From the NCBI GenBank assembly GCA_025594325.1, contig JANHCV010000009.1, forward strand, positions 372,001 through 436,000: 64,000 nt of DNA, read 5' to 3'. Of this stretch, positions 9,944-21,592 are shown in pieces. The stretch comes from Blastocladiella emersonii ATCC 22665 (taxonomy: Eukaryota > Blastocladiomycota > Blastocladiomycetes > Blastocladiales > Blastocladiaceae). The translations under genes and the position numbers were made by a program. The notes under the pieces are model-generated. The model was given only the letters and a program-made list of their open reading frames with translations, was not told the origin of the DNA and did not search any database. Numbering within the stretch: the first letter of the stretch is position 1; each line of letters opens with the position of its first letter.

Positions 9944-11166
9944 ATGACATCGACGGCGGCGAGCAATGGCAGCGGCGCTGCGGGCAAGGTGCCCGACACG
10001 GTGGCAGCGGCGGTGCTGGTCGGGTCCGAGTCGCTCGAGGGCACGCACGCCGTGGTGTCGGGGCCCGACTTCAACCAGGAGGAGATGACGCTCGAGTCGC
10101 TGCTCGAGTCGTACCGCAACATTGGGTTCCAGGGGTCGTCCATGGCGCGCGGCATGGAGCTCATCAACAAGATGGTGTGTTTGTCTTAGGCGTGGTAGGT
10201 GAGGCGTGGCTGACGAACCGTAAGTAGCGCAACTGGCGGCTGTCGGACGAGCCCGTGGCCGAGAACGAGGACGACGACCTGCAGACGCCCGAGCAGCGGT
10301 CGCAGGTCAAGTGCAAGATCTTCCTCGGGTACACGTCGAACCTGGTGTCGTCGGGCCTGCGCGAGGTGATCCGGTACCTGGCGCAGCACAAGCTGGTCGA
10401 CGTGATTGTGACGACGGCGGGCGGCGTCGAGGAGGACTTCATCAAGTGCCTGGCCAACACGTACATGGGCGACTTCCACCTCAAGGGCCGCGACCTGCGC
10501 GCGCGCGGGCTCAACCGCATCGGCAACCTGCTGGTGCCCAACGACAACTACTGCAAGTTCGAGGACTGGGTTATGCCGATCCTCGACGAGTGCCTCGAGC
10601 AGCAGCGCGCGACCGGCAAGCCGTGGACGCCGTCGCGCCTGATCGACCGGCTCGGCGAGAAGATCGACGACCCGCGCAGCATCTACTACTGGTGCCACAA
10701 GAACGGGATCCCCGTGTACTGCCCCGCGCTGACCGACGGGTCGCTCGGCGACATGATCTACTTCCACTCGTTCAAGAACGACCGCGACAACGGGCTCGTG
10801 CTCGACCTCGTCGCCGACATCCGGTCCATCAACGACCAGGCCGTCTTCGCCCGCAAGACGGGCGCCATCATCCTCGGCGGCGGCGTCGTCAAGCACCACA
10901 TCTGCAACGCCAACCTCATGCGCAACGGCGCCGACTACGCCGTCTTCGTCAACACGGGCCAGGAGTTTGACGGCTCCGACGCCGGCGCGCGGCCCGACGA
11001 GGCCGTGTCGTGGGGCAAGATCCGCCTCGACGGCGAGTCCGTCAAGATCTACGCCGACGCTACCATCGTGTTCCCGCTGCTCGTCGCCAACACGTTCGCC
11101 CGCAAGGACAAGCCCGCCGCCGCCGCGACCAAGGCCGAGGCCGAGGAGAAGAAGCAGGCGGCGTAG
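9944..11166 (+). CDS. DYS1: Deoxyhypusine synthase
   Basis: Two exons (9944-10174, 10228-11166) encode 389 aa. The enzyme moves the aminobutyl group of spermidine onto one Lys of the translation factor eIF5A, the first step of hypusine formation, in the cytosol. The whole fold is visible: [15 protein letters not shown] and [15 protein letters not shown] of the NAD-binding region, the [13 protein letters not shown] loop with the catalytic Lys at about 299, and [20 protein letters not shown] near the end. Length is close to the family norm (about 370 aa). A short Ala/Lys-rich tail ([11 protein letters not shown]) is extra. The intron after ELINKM is 53 nt. No breaks are seen. Confidence 0.96.
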
Positions 11167-11584
11167 AGCGAGTGCGACGCGACGCGCTGCGTCCCACCAC
11201 CACCTCCTCCCGCGACCCCCACATTCTCCCCCGTATCTGCCTGTACCTGTACCACCATCGTAGCCTAGCTCAAGTATCACTAGCCCCTCCCATTTTTGAT
11301 CTATTCCGATGCCGCCGCATGAGGATTGCGTGATCGCGGGTGCGGTTAAACTGGCTCGAGGTCAGGTGAGTCGAGACGCACGCCATCCCGTCTGGCCGAT
11401 CCGCTCTTGTCGTCCCGCCGTGAACGCCTCCCTCTCTCGACGACGCCGACGACGCCGACGCCGCACTCTACGAAGCTAAAGCAACTCGCCGCACCGAGTC
11501 CACGCTCTCCCACGTCGACGAGGCGACCCGCCACATCTCTTGCACTACTTGCTACGCATCAACAACCGACCGACCGTCTCCGAC
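11167..11584. other. Intergenic region upstream of methionyl-tRNA synthetase
   Basis: The region has no recognisable gene. It is pyrimidine-rich near 11200-11300 and 11425-11460 and should carry the 3' UTR of deoxyhypusine synthase and the next promoter. Confidence 0.35.
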
Positions 11585-13680
11585 ATGTCGATCCCCGCCT
11601 ACGTCAAGCCGACCACCGTGCCGTAAGTGCCTGCCCGTCCGCGCACACCCTCCGAGCCGGCGCTGATCCGCTCCCCGCCCCGTGTAGCCTCCCCGAGAAG
11701 GGCCGCCGCAACGTGCTCATCACGTCGGCGCTGCCGTACGTCAACAACGAGCCGCATCTCGGCAACATCATCGGGTGCGTGCTGAGCGCCGACGCGTTTG
11801 CGCGCTTCTCGCGTCTGCGCGGGCACAACACGCTGTACATTTCGGGCACCGATGAGTACGGCACGACGACCGAGACCAAGGCGCTCGAGGAGGGCGTGAG
11901 CTGCCAGGCGCTGTGCGACAAGTACTTTGCGCTGCACCGCAACGTGTACGAGCTGTTCCAGATCGACTTTGATAAGTTCGGTCGCACCACGACGCCCAAG
12001 CAGACGGAGATCGCGCAGGACATCTTCCTCAAGCTGCACGGCAACGGCCACCTGCAGCAGCAGTCGATGGTACAGCTGTTCTGCGAGACGTGCCAGCGGT
12101 TCCTCGCCGACCGGTACGTCGAGGGGATCTGCCCGCACTGCAAGTACGAGGACGCGCGCGGCGACCAGTGCGACGCGTGCCAGAAGCTGCTCAACGCCTC
12201 GGAGCTCATCAAGCCCCGGTGCAAGCTCGACGGCAACCGGCCCATCAACCGCGAGTCGACCCACATGTTCCTCGACCTGCCCGCGCTCACGCCCGAGCTC
12301 ACGGCCTTTGTCGACAAGCACTCGGTCGACGGCAAGTGGTCGTCCAACTCGATCGCCGTGACGCGCGCGTGGCTCAAGGAGGGCCTCAAGCCGCGGTGCA
12401 TCACGCGCGACCTGAAGTGGGGCATCCCCGTGCCGCTCGAGGGCTTCGAGAGCAAGGTGCTGTACGTGTGGTTCGACGCGCCCATCGGGTACCCGTCCAT
12501 CACGGCCAACCTGACCGACGACTGGGCCAAGTGGTGGAAGAACCCCGACAACGTGCAGCTGTACCAGTTCATGGGCAAGGACAACGTGCCGTTCCACACG
12601 GTCATCTTCCCGTCGTCGCTGCTCGGCACCGGCGAGAAGTGGACGCTCCTGCACCACCTGTCGACCACCGAGTACCTTAACTACGAGAACGGCAAGTTCT
12701 CCAAGTCGCGCAAGACGGGCGTCTTCGGCTCCAACGTCCGCGACACGGGCATCGACATCTCCGTGTGGCGCTACTACCTGTTCGCCAACCGCCCCGAGTC
12801 GCAGGACTCGGACTTTTCGTGGAAGGAGTTCATCACCCGCAACAACACGGAGCTGCTCAACAACGTCGGCAACTTTGTCAACCGCGTCGCCAAGTTCGTC
12901 GCCACCCCCAAGTACGGCGGCGCCGTGCCCGAGTTCGACTTCGCCGTGCACCCGGCCGACGCGGCGTTTGTCGCCGACATCAACGCCCTGCTGACCCAGT
13001 ACATTGAGACGCTCGAGGCCGTCAAGCTGCGCCAGGGCCTGCAGCTCGCCATGGCCATCTCGGCGCGCGGCAACCAGTACCTGCAGGACAACAAGCTCGA
13101 CAACTCGCTGTTCGCCGAGGACCGCGCCCGGTGCGACGCCGTCGTCGGCCACGCCCTCGCCCTCGTCTACCTGCTCTCGGCCGTCTTCTACCCGTACATG
13201 CCCGGCACCTCGGCCGGCATCCTCCGCCAGCTCAACATGCCCCAGCCCATGCTCCCCGAGACCTTCACCGACGCGCTCGCCCCCGGCCACAAGCTCGGCA
13301 AGCCCGAGTACCTGTTCAAGCGCATCGATGAGAAGCTCGAGGACGTGTTCCGCGCCAAGTACGGCGGCCAGAAGGACGCCAACGGCGCCGACGCCGCGGC
13401 TGCGGCTTCCCCCGCCAAGCCCGCCCAGAGCAAGCGCGCCGCCGCCAAGGCCGCCGCCGCCCAGGACCCGCTCAAGCTCCTCGCCAAGGTCGACCCCGCC
13501 AAGGTCACGCCCCGCGCCACCGAGCTCCAGGACGCCGTCGCCAAGCAGGGCGCCCGCGTCAAGGAGCTCAAGACCACGGGCGGCGACGCGACGGCGACCG
13601 CGGAGGCCGTCGACGCGCTGCTCAAGTTCAAGGCCGACCTCCTCGCTGAGGTCCAGGCTATCATTGCCGCCGACAAGTAA
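11585..13680 (+). CDS. MES1: Cytosolic methionyl-tRNA synthetase
   Basis: Two exons (11585-11622, 11688-13680) encode 676 aa. The enzyme charges tRNA-Met with methionine. The class I signature HLGN begins at about His36, and the KMSKS loop is KFSKS at about 349-353. The connective peptide holds a Cys-rich zinc region (CETC...CPHC...CDAC...C). An anticodon-binding helical domain follows. The C-terminus has a linker of Ala/Lys and a helical hairpin (KQGARVKELK...DALLKFKADLLAEVQ) resembling a WHEP domain, as in some eukaryotic MetRS. The first exon is only 38 nt; its ATG gives MSIPAYVKPTTV, and a 65-nt intron follows. Antisense frames of over 700 codons here are shadows of the GC-rich code. Confidence 0.96.
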
Positions 13681-13898
13681 GTTGTGTGTGAGGGGGAACG
13701 GGTGTGAGTCGAGTATATGACATGTTTTAGTTATTCTCACGCATTTTCTTTCAGGGACGCGAAAGGGGAGGGAGGGGTTGGGAGACGCGTCGTATTTACA
13801 TGCCACGTTTCTTCCGCCGTCTTGATCCAGTTTTGATCAAAAGCCCTCCCGCTCTCGATGATCCTCTTCTCCACCAGCACCCACACGAATGCAAGCAA

Positions 13899-16189
13899 AT
13901 GAAGTCACACTTGCCGCAACCATCTAATGGGCCTGATCTTGCAGCACTGCCAGCCGAGCTCCTGACGGCGGTGCTGCGACTTGCCCGGCCGCGACCTGAG
14001 CTCTGCTCTGCAACTGGCGAGTTTGTTCCGCTCGTGCGAACCGAACTCGTCCGGAACTCATGGATCAACTCCATGCTTGCGCTTGCCGTCATCAACGCTC
14101 CCCTGTCACCTAAAATCAATCGGCGCTTCTTCTTCGTTTCGGACCTTGCACACCTCGTCACTTGTGACTACAACGACGCTCGCAAGCGGCTTGAGCACGG
14201 CGACCGCGCCTACGACCGCGTCTCGACCTTGTACTCGACACTCCTGACCCGACTGACCGGGCTCGCTGCGCCCGCCCTGCATCGCGAGGATCTCCGCTCA
14301 CTCGCCAACGACGTGAGGGCGACCATTACGGCGGATCAAAGCGATTGCGTGGCTTCGGCCGTCCAAAGCCCCGTCGCGGCGCTCATGCAGCTGTTCGCGT
14401 TCGCAGCTGTGCGCCTCGACCCGCGCCTGCTCTCGGACCTTCTCATCGACGCGCAGCAACAGATCCCTGGCCTGCTCCGGATCAGGGTTACTTACAGATC
14501 GTGGGTTCGGCTCTGCCAGTGCATCAATTTCCACCATAAGGACGACCCGTTCCTCGACCGTCGCATGAATTTGGCCTCGTTCCTCGCGGTCTATGCCGTC
14601 TTCGCTTGGAGCCGCCCGATCCTTCGCGTCTTGACCGATCCGCGACTGGCCCTAGATTGGCTCGAGCTCACGTCGTGGTTCAGCGACGAGTCGGTCGCGG
14701 AAAGCTTCTTTGCGCACATCGAGGGGTCCGCCTACAACGAGGACGTCGAGTCGTGCGCCGAGGTGCTTTCCTTTCTGCTCGCAAATCACTGGACCGGCGA
14801 GTCGGCGTACATCGCAGGCCGCCATCTCGCCGTCCACTTGTGCGTCGCACCGGATGTCCTCGCTCGACTTGTGGAGCTGTACCAGGACGAAGTGCTTTGG
14901 GCACCGCCGAGCGACGACCTTGACGCCATCGGGCAACAGATCAAGCTTGAACACATCCCGTCGGACATGGACAGCCTTGCGACGCTTGACCAGCTCGGGT
15001 TTTTGAACGATAAAGCGTGGGGCTGCGTCATCGTCATGGCAGCTTCTGGGCCTCCCGACGAGTATTGTGGCTTCATCTCTGATCAGCTTGGCGATCGTCT
15101 GGTTGACGCCGCTGTGGCAGGTACTGATGGCTCCTGTTCCGATGCGAGGACTGGAATCTGACACGCGCTTGCCGTGTAGCTTTCACGAGCACGCTTGCGC
15201 ACGACGACGATCCGTGTGCTCCTCAGCAGGTCTTGGCGTTTGTTGGGCAATATCGAGGTGATCCGAACTTGCAGCGTGCGGCTGCCGCCATGGCAGCCGC
15301 GGTGGGCAACAGGATCAAATCGACTTTGAATCCTGAGCTCGCGGGCGACGTTGAGCGGTGCCAGGCGGAGTTGCGCCGGATCATTCAGCGCGTCTTCCAC
15401 ACCCCGCTCACGATGGGACTCTGGACCGCGTTCATCCTGGCCAACGCGTTCGTTTCCCGCTTTGACGTCTCGCTCTGCACGCACTTTGCGTGGATCCCCG
15501 TGGCTGTGCTCACCTCGGACGCTTTCCGCATGGCGGCCACCGAGCTCATGGCCCGCGAAGGCACGGCCTCGCTGTTCCTCGGTCTCATGATCTCTGCGCA
15601 GATCCAGGGCGGCGCGGGCACCCACCACATATCGCACGGCGCGTTCCGCTCGACGTCGACATGCTGCGACCTTTCACAGCAGCGGGCTTACTTTGACGCC
15701 ATGCAGCGGATCGTGGCGATCGATCCTCGTGGGATCATGCGGGCTGTTCCGCAGTGCGCGTTTGACCAGCTGCACCGCTTGCTCGGATCCGTTGATGATC
15801 TTGGGCGCGCTCAAGCGTTTGGGGCCACCGAACCGGGTCCACATACCATTGATCAATGTAGCGCCGTCCAACAGCCGTTTCGCGAGCTGGTGCTCGTTCT
15901 AGCACGGGCGGACCTGGGCGCTTTCATGGACCGGCTTGGCGGCGAGGAGGACGGGAGCGCCCTGCCGCTCTCGTTCTGGCGTGTGCTTGAGCGGGGTTCC
16001 CTCGACCAAGTCAAGGGCACGAACTGGGTTGCGCGCACGGTCGTTCAACTCGACCGACGCGGCACAGCTGGTGAGCCCGTCCGCCCCATCATCGCAGAGA
16101 TCCCCCGTGTCGCTCCTGTGACGACCGCGAGTCACAACTACTTCGCCGCGGTCACGGCTTTGATCCATGGTGATCCGGTATTCGTTTGA
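13899..16189 (+). CDS. Subfamily 1 family member (copy B), intact, F-box-like
   Basis: Two exons (13899-15120, 15180-16189) encode 743 aa with no breaks. Exon 1 begins MKSHLPQPSNGPDLAALPAE and continues as the family F-box-like block (LPAELLTAVLRLARPRPELC), then Leu-rich helical sequence to DRLVDAAVAG, where the phase-1 intron falls. Exon 2 begins AFTST and carries the family C-terminal half: a CCDLSQQR stretch, PQCAFDQL...SVDDL, DRLGG, LPLSFWR and an IPRVAPVTTASHNY end. Function is unknown. The N-terminal block may bind Skp1, which is inference. The conserved gene upstream is methionyl-tRNA synthetase and the next gene is a tandem paralogue. Confidence 0.8.
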
Positions 16190-16597
16190 TCTGTCACCAA
16201 TTGTAAGTTATTTGTCTGCTCCTTTTGCCGCCGTGCGCGAGGCCTGAGAAGTGAGGGGTCTATGCGTGACCAAGGTTCATGTCATTGTTGCCGCCAACAA
16301 GGTCGCTGCTCCTGCTGCGTGAAAGTGGGCAAGAGCGCGTGAGTCGAGTATACGACACGTTTTCAGCGAGCGCTGCTCGACCCAACGTACGCCCTCGCGC
16401 GACCCGACGTCGCCTCGGCATATCAATTTAGATGGGATCGCGCTCGGGGGTGTACACCGGTCGACGTACATCAGGTCTTGCGCTCAGGATCGTTTCGGCG
16501 ATGCAGCTCGTGCGGACGCGTTGCTCAGGTCGCGTGTTCTGGTGACGCGATCGCCGCTCTCCCTCGCCTCACTGGAACCCCTCACGTATGCAATCTA
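16190..16597. promoter_or_regulatory. Intergenic region between copies B and C
   Basis: No gene is seen. The region includes GGACGCGTTGCTCAGG near 16508 and GTGACGCGATCGCC near 16543, loosely like the promoter elements of other family members. Clear matches to the palindromic box are absent. Confidence 0.3.
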
Positions 16598-18937
16598 ATG
16601 AAGTCCGACTTGCTGCAACAAACTGCTGGACCTCTCTTCGCAGCGCTGCCGACCGAGCTCTTGACGGCGGTGCTGCGACTGGCCCGGCCGCGACCCGAGC
16701 TCTGCGCGGCGACCGCGGAGGTTCTTGCTCTCGGGCGCACTGAACTGGTCCGAAACTCGTGGCTCAACTCTGTGCTTGCGCATGCCGTGCGCCACTGCCC
16801 CATGTTCTTCGACATCATGATCTACCCGAATCGAGGCGTCTACTTTGAGTCGGACCTCGCACACCTCCTCGGGTACGACTACGACCATGCTCAAGGACTT
16901 CGATGGCCAATCGGGACCACTATCTCCCGGAAGCGGCTTGAGCCCGACGACCCTGACTACGATCGCGTCTCGACCCTGTACTCGGCGCTCGCGACCCGCT
17001 TGACCAAGCTTGCTGTGCCCGTCTTGCGTCGAGACAGCCTTCGCGTCCTGACCAACAACGTTAAGTCGACGATAATGAAAGGCCATCGCCCCTGCGCGGC
17101 ACCGGCCATCCGGAACCCCGTTGCCGCGCTCTTGCAGCTCCTTATCTTCGCTGCTCTGCGCCTCGACGCGCAGCTTTTCTCCAAGCTTCTCATCGCCACG
17201 CAGCGCCAAGTCCTCGGTCTGTTCCGGATCAAGCTCACGTACAAAACTTGGCTTCGCCTCTGCCGCCACATTGGTTTCGAACACTGTGACGGGGATCTCT
17301 ACGAGCGTCGCATAAATCTGGTCTCGTACCTCGCCGTGTACGCCGTCATGGATTGGAGTTGGCCGACACTCGACGTCTTGACAGATGCGCGACTGGGCCT
17401 CGACTGTCGCGAGCTCGTGTCGTGCTTTGATGACGGCGGAATCGGCGCGGGCTTTTTTGATCACGTCAAGCTATCGACATACAGCAGTGCACGCGAGCAA
17501 GCAATTGCTCATGTGCTTACATTCCTGCTTGACAACAACTGGGCCACGTCCCGGTACGTCGCCGAGCGTCATATCTTCGTCCACTTGAGCTGCACGCCGA
17601 AGCTTCTCCAACGTCTCGTCGAGGCGTGGCGGGACAAACGTATTCCCGCTCCGCGGAGCGCCGACCTCGATGCAATCGCGGCACGGCTTGGTAACGAGGG
17701 AATTCCGTTGGACGCGGAGGACCTCACGATCCTGGACGATTTCAAACTTCTCAACGAGAAGGCCTGGGGCTACGCCATTAGCCTGGGTTTTGGGGAACGC
17801 GACGAGGCGTGCTTTGCCTTCATCGCCGAGCGGCTCCGTGATCGTCCTGTCAAAGCCGCAGTTGAGGGTACCGCTGACTGTTTTCGCTTGGACGCGGACG
17901 CGGCCTAACTTGATTGGGGGCGTGTAGCTTTCACTTTTACGCTTGCGCCCGACGGTGATCCGCATGGTCCTCAGAAAGTCTTGTCGTTTGTTGCGCGATA
18001 CCGGGACGAGCAAACTTTGCATCGCGCCGCTGCTTCCATGGCAGCTGCGGCGGGAACCAAGGCCAACTCGCTTCTGGATCCCGGGCTTGTTATCCAACCG
18101 GGCGACGTTGAGCGGTGCCAGGCAGAGCTGCGCCGGATCGTTCGACGTGTCTTTCGTAGCCCACTCTCGTTGGATCTCTGGCCCGCGTTCGTTCTCGCGA
18201 ATGCGTTCGTCTCGCAGTTCGATGTCTCTCTGTGCACCAACTTCGCTTGGCTGCCTGTGGCCGTGCTCAACTCTGATAAGCTTAAAGCTGCGGCGATCCA
18301 GTTCATCGAAACGGAACGAACGGGCCCGCTCCTGCTTGGTCTCATGATTTGCGCGCAGATCCAGGGCAGCGCGGGGCGCGTGACCCTTTGGCATTCAACC
18401 TTTCGCGTGACGTCCGGTTGCTGCGACCTTTCGCGGCAGGGAATCTACTTTGACGTCATGTCGCAAATCTTGGCCATGGATCCACGCGGGATGTTGGCGA
18501 AGATTCCGCAGTGTGCTTTCGATTCCCTGCGCAGACTCCTCGAGTCCGTCGACGACCTCGCACTTGCTCAACCGTTTGATGTCGCCGAGGAGAAGCCGCA
18601 CACGATCTCGACGTGCGATGCCGTGCTGGCACCGTTCTCGAAACTTTTTGACATGCTCGTTGACGAGGACTTGGATGTTTTGATTGATAGGCTTGGCGGC
18701 AAGGATGACGGGAGCGCGCTTCCGCTCTCGTTTTGGCGGGCGCTTCGGAGCTGTCATCTCGATCGCGCCAAGACCACGGGCTGGGTCGCGCACACGGTCG
18801 TGCGCCTCGACAGACGCGGCACCCTCGGTGAAATCGACTCTCGCCCAATCATTTCGGAGATCCGTCGCGCCGCCCCCGCGACGACGGCGAGCCGTTCGTA
18901 CCTCGCCATGGCCATGGCCCTGATTCATGGGGAGTAG
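16598..18937 (+). CDS. Subfamily 1 family member (copy C), intact, F-box-like
   Basis: Two exons (16598-17867, 17928-18937) encode 759 aa. It is a tandem paralogue of the gene at 13899: the same MKSxL start, LPTELLTAVLRLARPRPELCAATAE block, phase-1 intron after the AAVEG position, and an exon 2 of exactly the same length (1010 nt). Exon 2 has GCCDLSRQG, IPQCAFDSLRRLLESVDDLALAQP split over two blocks, DRLGGKDDGSALPLSFWRAL and EIRRAAPATTASRSYLAMA. No membrane segment or signal peptide is visible. Function is unknown. Exon 2 is more conserved than exon 1 among copies, which suggests the C-terminal half does the constrained job. Confidence 0.8.
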
Positions 18938-19027
18938 GTGGTTCTTTGCAGGTTTATAATATATCGTTCTCGTCTTTGTGCCTTCCGAGCTGCTGCTGAT
19001 CCCAAGGATGATTGACGCGTCTCGCGC

Positions 19028-19232
19028 CGTGATGGGGACGTTAGAACGGGCTGACCAAGTGAAGTATCGAGCCTGGATTGCACACACGTTTGTTTAAATA
19101 GACAGACGCGTCGCACCTGGTGATCTCGTCCTCCTGATCATCTTGGAGATCCGTCGCGCTGAGTTGGGAACGACCGCAAGTCACGCCCACCTAGTTGCAG
19201 TCGCGGCGCGCATCCATGGAGACTTGGCGACC
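19028..19232 (+). pseudogene. Relic of the C-terminal end of a subfamily 1 copy
   Basis: Read in one frame this gives VMGTLERADQVKYRAWIAHT, then a stop, then IDRRVAPGD...ILEIRRAELGTTASHAHLVAVAARIHGD. This lines up with the last 65 or so residues of exon 2 in intact copies (KTTGWVAHTVVRLDRR...EIRRAAPATTAS). It shows one in-frame TAA and nothing of the rest of the gene. It lies between intact copy C and the exon-2-only copy D. Confidence 0.65.
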
Positions 19233-19340
19233 AGTCGATTGCTCCTCGCGTTTACAAATATCTTCATCTTTAGACCTTTCTACTTGTGCTGTTTTCGCGT
19301 GGAATATTGCACGTTTTGCTGCGGGGTCAAGGCATGATCG

Positions 19341-19386
19341 ACGCGTCTCCACCTCGCTGCGAGACAGTCACGCTGGCCAGCTGATC
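19341..19386 (+). promoter_or_regulatory. Palindromic family promoter box, copy D
   Basis: ACGCGTCTC, a short spacer, then GCGAGACAGTCACGC and GGCCAGCTGATC. The GTCTC and GAGAC halves form a hyphenated palindrome. The same box lies upstream of the genes starting at 30554, 33101 and 36290. Confidence 0.65.
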
Positions 19387-19541
19387 GAGGCAGTGTGGCG
19401 CCGACGCCTGCCTGCATCGAGCCAACGTCGCCGCCCCGTCGGCCCATCGACCCCCACTGACCTCGCTTCACCATTTGTGTAGCCTTTGGAATTGCAGTTG
19501 CGCGCAATCGCAACCGCCACCCAGAGGCGCCCCAGCACATT

Positions 19542-20501
19542 ATGGTGTTTATTCGCGAACATCGCGACGAAACCGAGGTGACTTGGGCCGCTTTCACTTT
19601 CGCGAAGAAGGTGGACGAGGTAATCGAGGCGACACTTGGCGATGCTGGCGACCAGGCTGCCGAACTCAGCATCGAGCGCTACCAAGACGAGCTGCGTCGC
19701 ATTGCTCAACAGGTTTTCCGCACTCCGATGATTATGGACGTGTGGAGCGCTCATTTACTCGCAAACGCTTTTGTTTCGCACCTTGGTGTCTCGACGTGTA
19801 CAACTTTTGCGTGGGTACCTACTTGTGTGCTTAACGATCCCGTGTTTTTACGTCTGGCAATGGAGCAAATTCCGCGGCTTGACACGGGAATGCTGCTCCT
19901 AAGCCTCATGATTTGCGCACAGCTCCAGGGCGGCGCGGGTCCGCACAAGCTTCCTCGGTCCGGCCTCCGCTACACCTGCAATCGGTGCGAACTTTCGACT
20001 CAGCGGGCTTGGTTCCTTGCCATTGAGCGGCTGCTCTCCATCCATTCGGGCCGGACGCTCCGAGAGCTCCCGCAGTGCGCTTTCAATCAACTTCGCCAGC
20101 TTCTTGACTCGGTTGATGATCTAGCGCTCGCGATGCCGTTCGATGCCCCTGCGCTTGAACCACATCGTCCTTTGGCGTGCGAACCCGTTGCGGAGCCTTT
20201 TTGCAAGCTGCTCGACTATCTCATTGGCTTCGATCTCGCGACCCCCATCGACCGCCTGGGCGGCAAGCATGACGGCAGCTCGCTGCCGATCTCGCTGTGG
20301 CGCGCGCTTCCCACCGGTGCGCTCGACGACATCAAGGACGAGGGCTGGGTCGCGAAGACTGTCGTTGGCATCCACGACCGCGCCACCGTTGGGGGAACTG
20401 ACCCTCGCGCGATCATCTCGGAGGTCCGTCGCGTGGCCCGCGATATGGTTGCCAAGACGAGCTACCTCGAGGCCCTTGCCTCCTTGATTCATCGGGATTA
20501 G
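19542..20501 (+). CDS. Subfamily 1 exon-2-only copy (copy D), open frame
   Basis: This copy has no exon 1. A promoter box at 19341 is followed about 100 bp later by TTTGTGTAG, the normal exon-2 acceptor, and the family exon-2 frame is open from 19483 through the stop at 20501. The first ATG (19542, MVFIREHRDE) gives 319 aa. Features match intact copies: CTTFAWVP, CNRCELSTQRAWF, LPQCAFNQLRQLLDSVDDLA, a DRLGGKHDGSSLPISLWRAL stretch, EVRRVARDMVAKTSYLEALA. It may be a working truncated gene, a product of a precise deletion, or a recent pseudogene. The long clean frame favours recent constraint or youth. Confidence 0.6.
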   Translation: MVFIREHRDETEVTWAAFTFAKKVDEVIEATLGDAGDQAAELSIERYQDELRRIAQQVFRTPMIMDVWSAHLLANAFVSHLGVSTCTTFAWVPTCVLNDPVFLRLAMEQIPRLDTGMLLLSLMICAQLQGGAGPHKLPRSGLRYTCNRCELSTQRAWFLAIERLLSIHSGRTLRELPQCAFNQLRQLLDSVDDLALAMPFDAPALEPHRPLACEPVAEPFCKLLDYLIGFDLATPIDRLGGKHDGSSLPISLWRALPTGALDDIKDEGWVAKTVVGIHDRATVGGTDPRAIISEVRRVARDMVAKTSYLEALASLIHRD

Positions 20502-20789
20502 TGCCGTTTGATAGCACAGGTTGCTGATATATTTTTAATGACCACTACCACGCGTCGTATGCCCGCTCAAAACGTATGAATAGTGGAGCATGACACAGGG
20601 TAGCTTCGTGGGCAAGGCGCTTCTTTTTCGTTTCGCCGCTACATAGTGATGGCCGACGCGTCTCCAACTCTGAGCTTCTTGTCAGAGGGTACGTCCCTTC
20701 TTTCTTCGCCCTTTTTTGCACTCGGCGTAGCCTTGTCAAAGTCAAGGTCATGACGTAAGGAAACTGACCAGACCTTGCCTCAGCGTTTG

Positions 20790-21376
20790 TGTATGGGCTT
20801 GGGGTCAGTCGCGACGTAGAGTCGGCCCAGCGTATGATGATGTTTACCGGCAAGTGCTTCGACCAAAATGGTGTCATCACCGCCGCCTTCACCTTTGCTA
20901 GCAAAATCGGCCAAAGAATCGAATCCACTTTCTAAGGCAAGCAGTCCACGGAACTCAGGGTCAGACGCTGCCATCAAGAGCTGCGCCGAATCGCTCACTG
21001 GCTTTTCTGCACCCCGTTGGTCATGGACGTGTGGCACGCGTATCTGCTTGGAAACGCGTTCGTCTCGCGCCTTGATGTCTCAACCTGTACAAACTTTGCG
21101 CGGGTGATTCCTTGCGCTCTTAACAACCCCGTTGTTGGGTTTCAAGCACTCGAACTGACTCAGCGGCAAGACGCTGGAGCTCCGCTTCTCGGCGTCAAGA
21201 TCAACACTCAAATCCAAGGCGGTGCGAGTCAACATGCACTCGCGCGCACTGGGCTCCGCCTCACCTGTGATCGGTGCGATCTCTTGACTCAGCGCGCTTG
21301 GTTCTGGTTGTCGAGCGACTCATCTCCCTGAATTCGGGTCGAATTCTGCGCGACCTTCCGCAGCGCACTTTCAAGC
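20790..21376 (+). pseudogene. Exon-2-only subfamily 1 copy (copy E), left part, split by a retrotransposon
   Basis: This is a decayed sister of copy D. The upstream sequence again goes from an ACGCGTCTCCAAC box (20655) to a GTTTGTGTAT remnant of the acceptor. Family residues are readable in shifting frames: AAFTFASKIG, a stop, then MDVWHAYLLGNAFVSRLDVS, then CDRCDLLTQRAWF, then PQRTF. It contains a TAA near 20934 and frameshifts. It stops at TTTCAAGC, where the left LTR begins. The rest resumes at 29790. Confidence 0.7.
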
Positions 21377-21592
21377 TGTTGATGCCGACAGAAGGAGGTG
21401 GGAGACAAGTAGTCAGAGATGTCTATTCCTGCCTTCGGCCCCGAACCCAAGACAGGGAGAGGGGAGAATGGATAACAAAGCAGGGCGCGCCGCAGCGGGG
21501 TGCGGCGGCGCGGGAGCGAGGGATTGCGGGCGGCTCACGCGAGATCAGATGATTGATCATTGCGGTCGTGGCCACATGAACGACACGCAACA
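21377..21592 (-). repeat. Left LTR, 216 bp (downstream LTR of the element)
   Basis: The LTR has TG...CA ends and differs from the right LTR at about six positions, all transitions, so identity is roughly 97 percent. The insertion is therefore not very recent. Confidence 0.88.

Noticed and set aside
11599-13806. Antisense open frame of 735 codons opposite methionyl-tRNA synthetase
   Set aside because: Its composition is Arg/Leu/Val/Gly-rich, as expected from the complement of a GC-rich gene, and it shows no motif. The sense strand is clearly MetRS.
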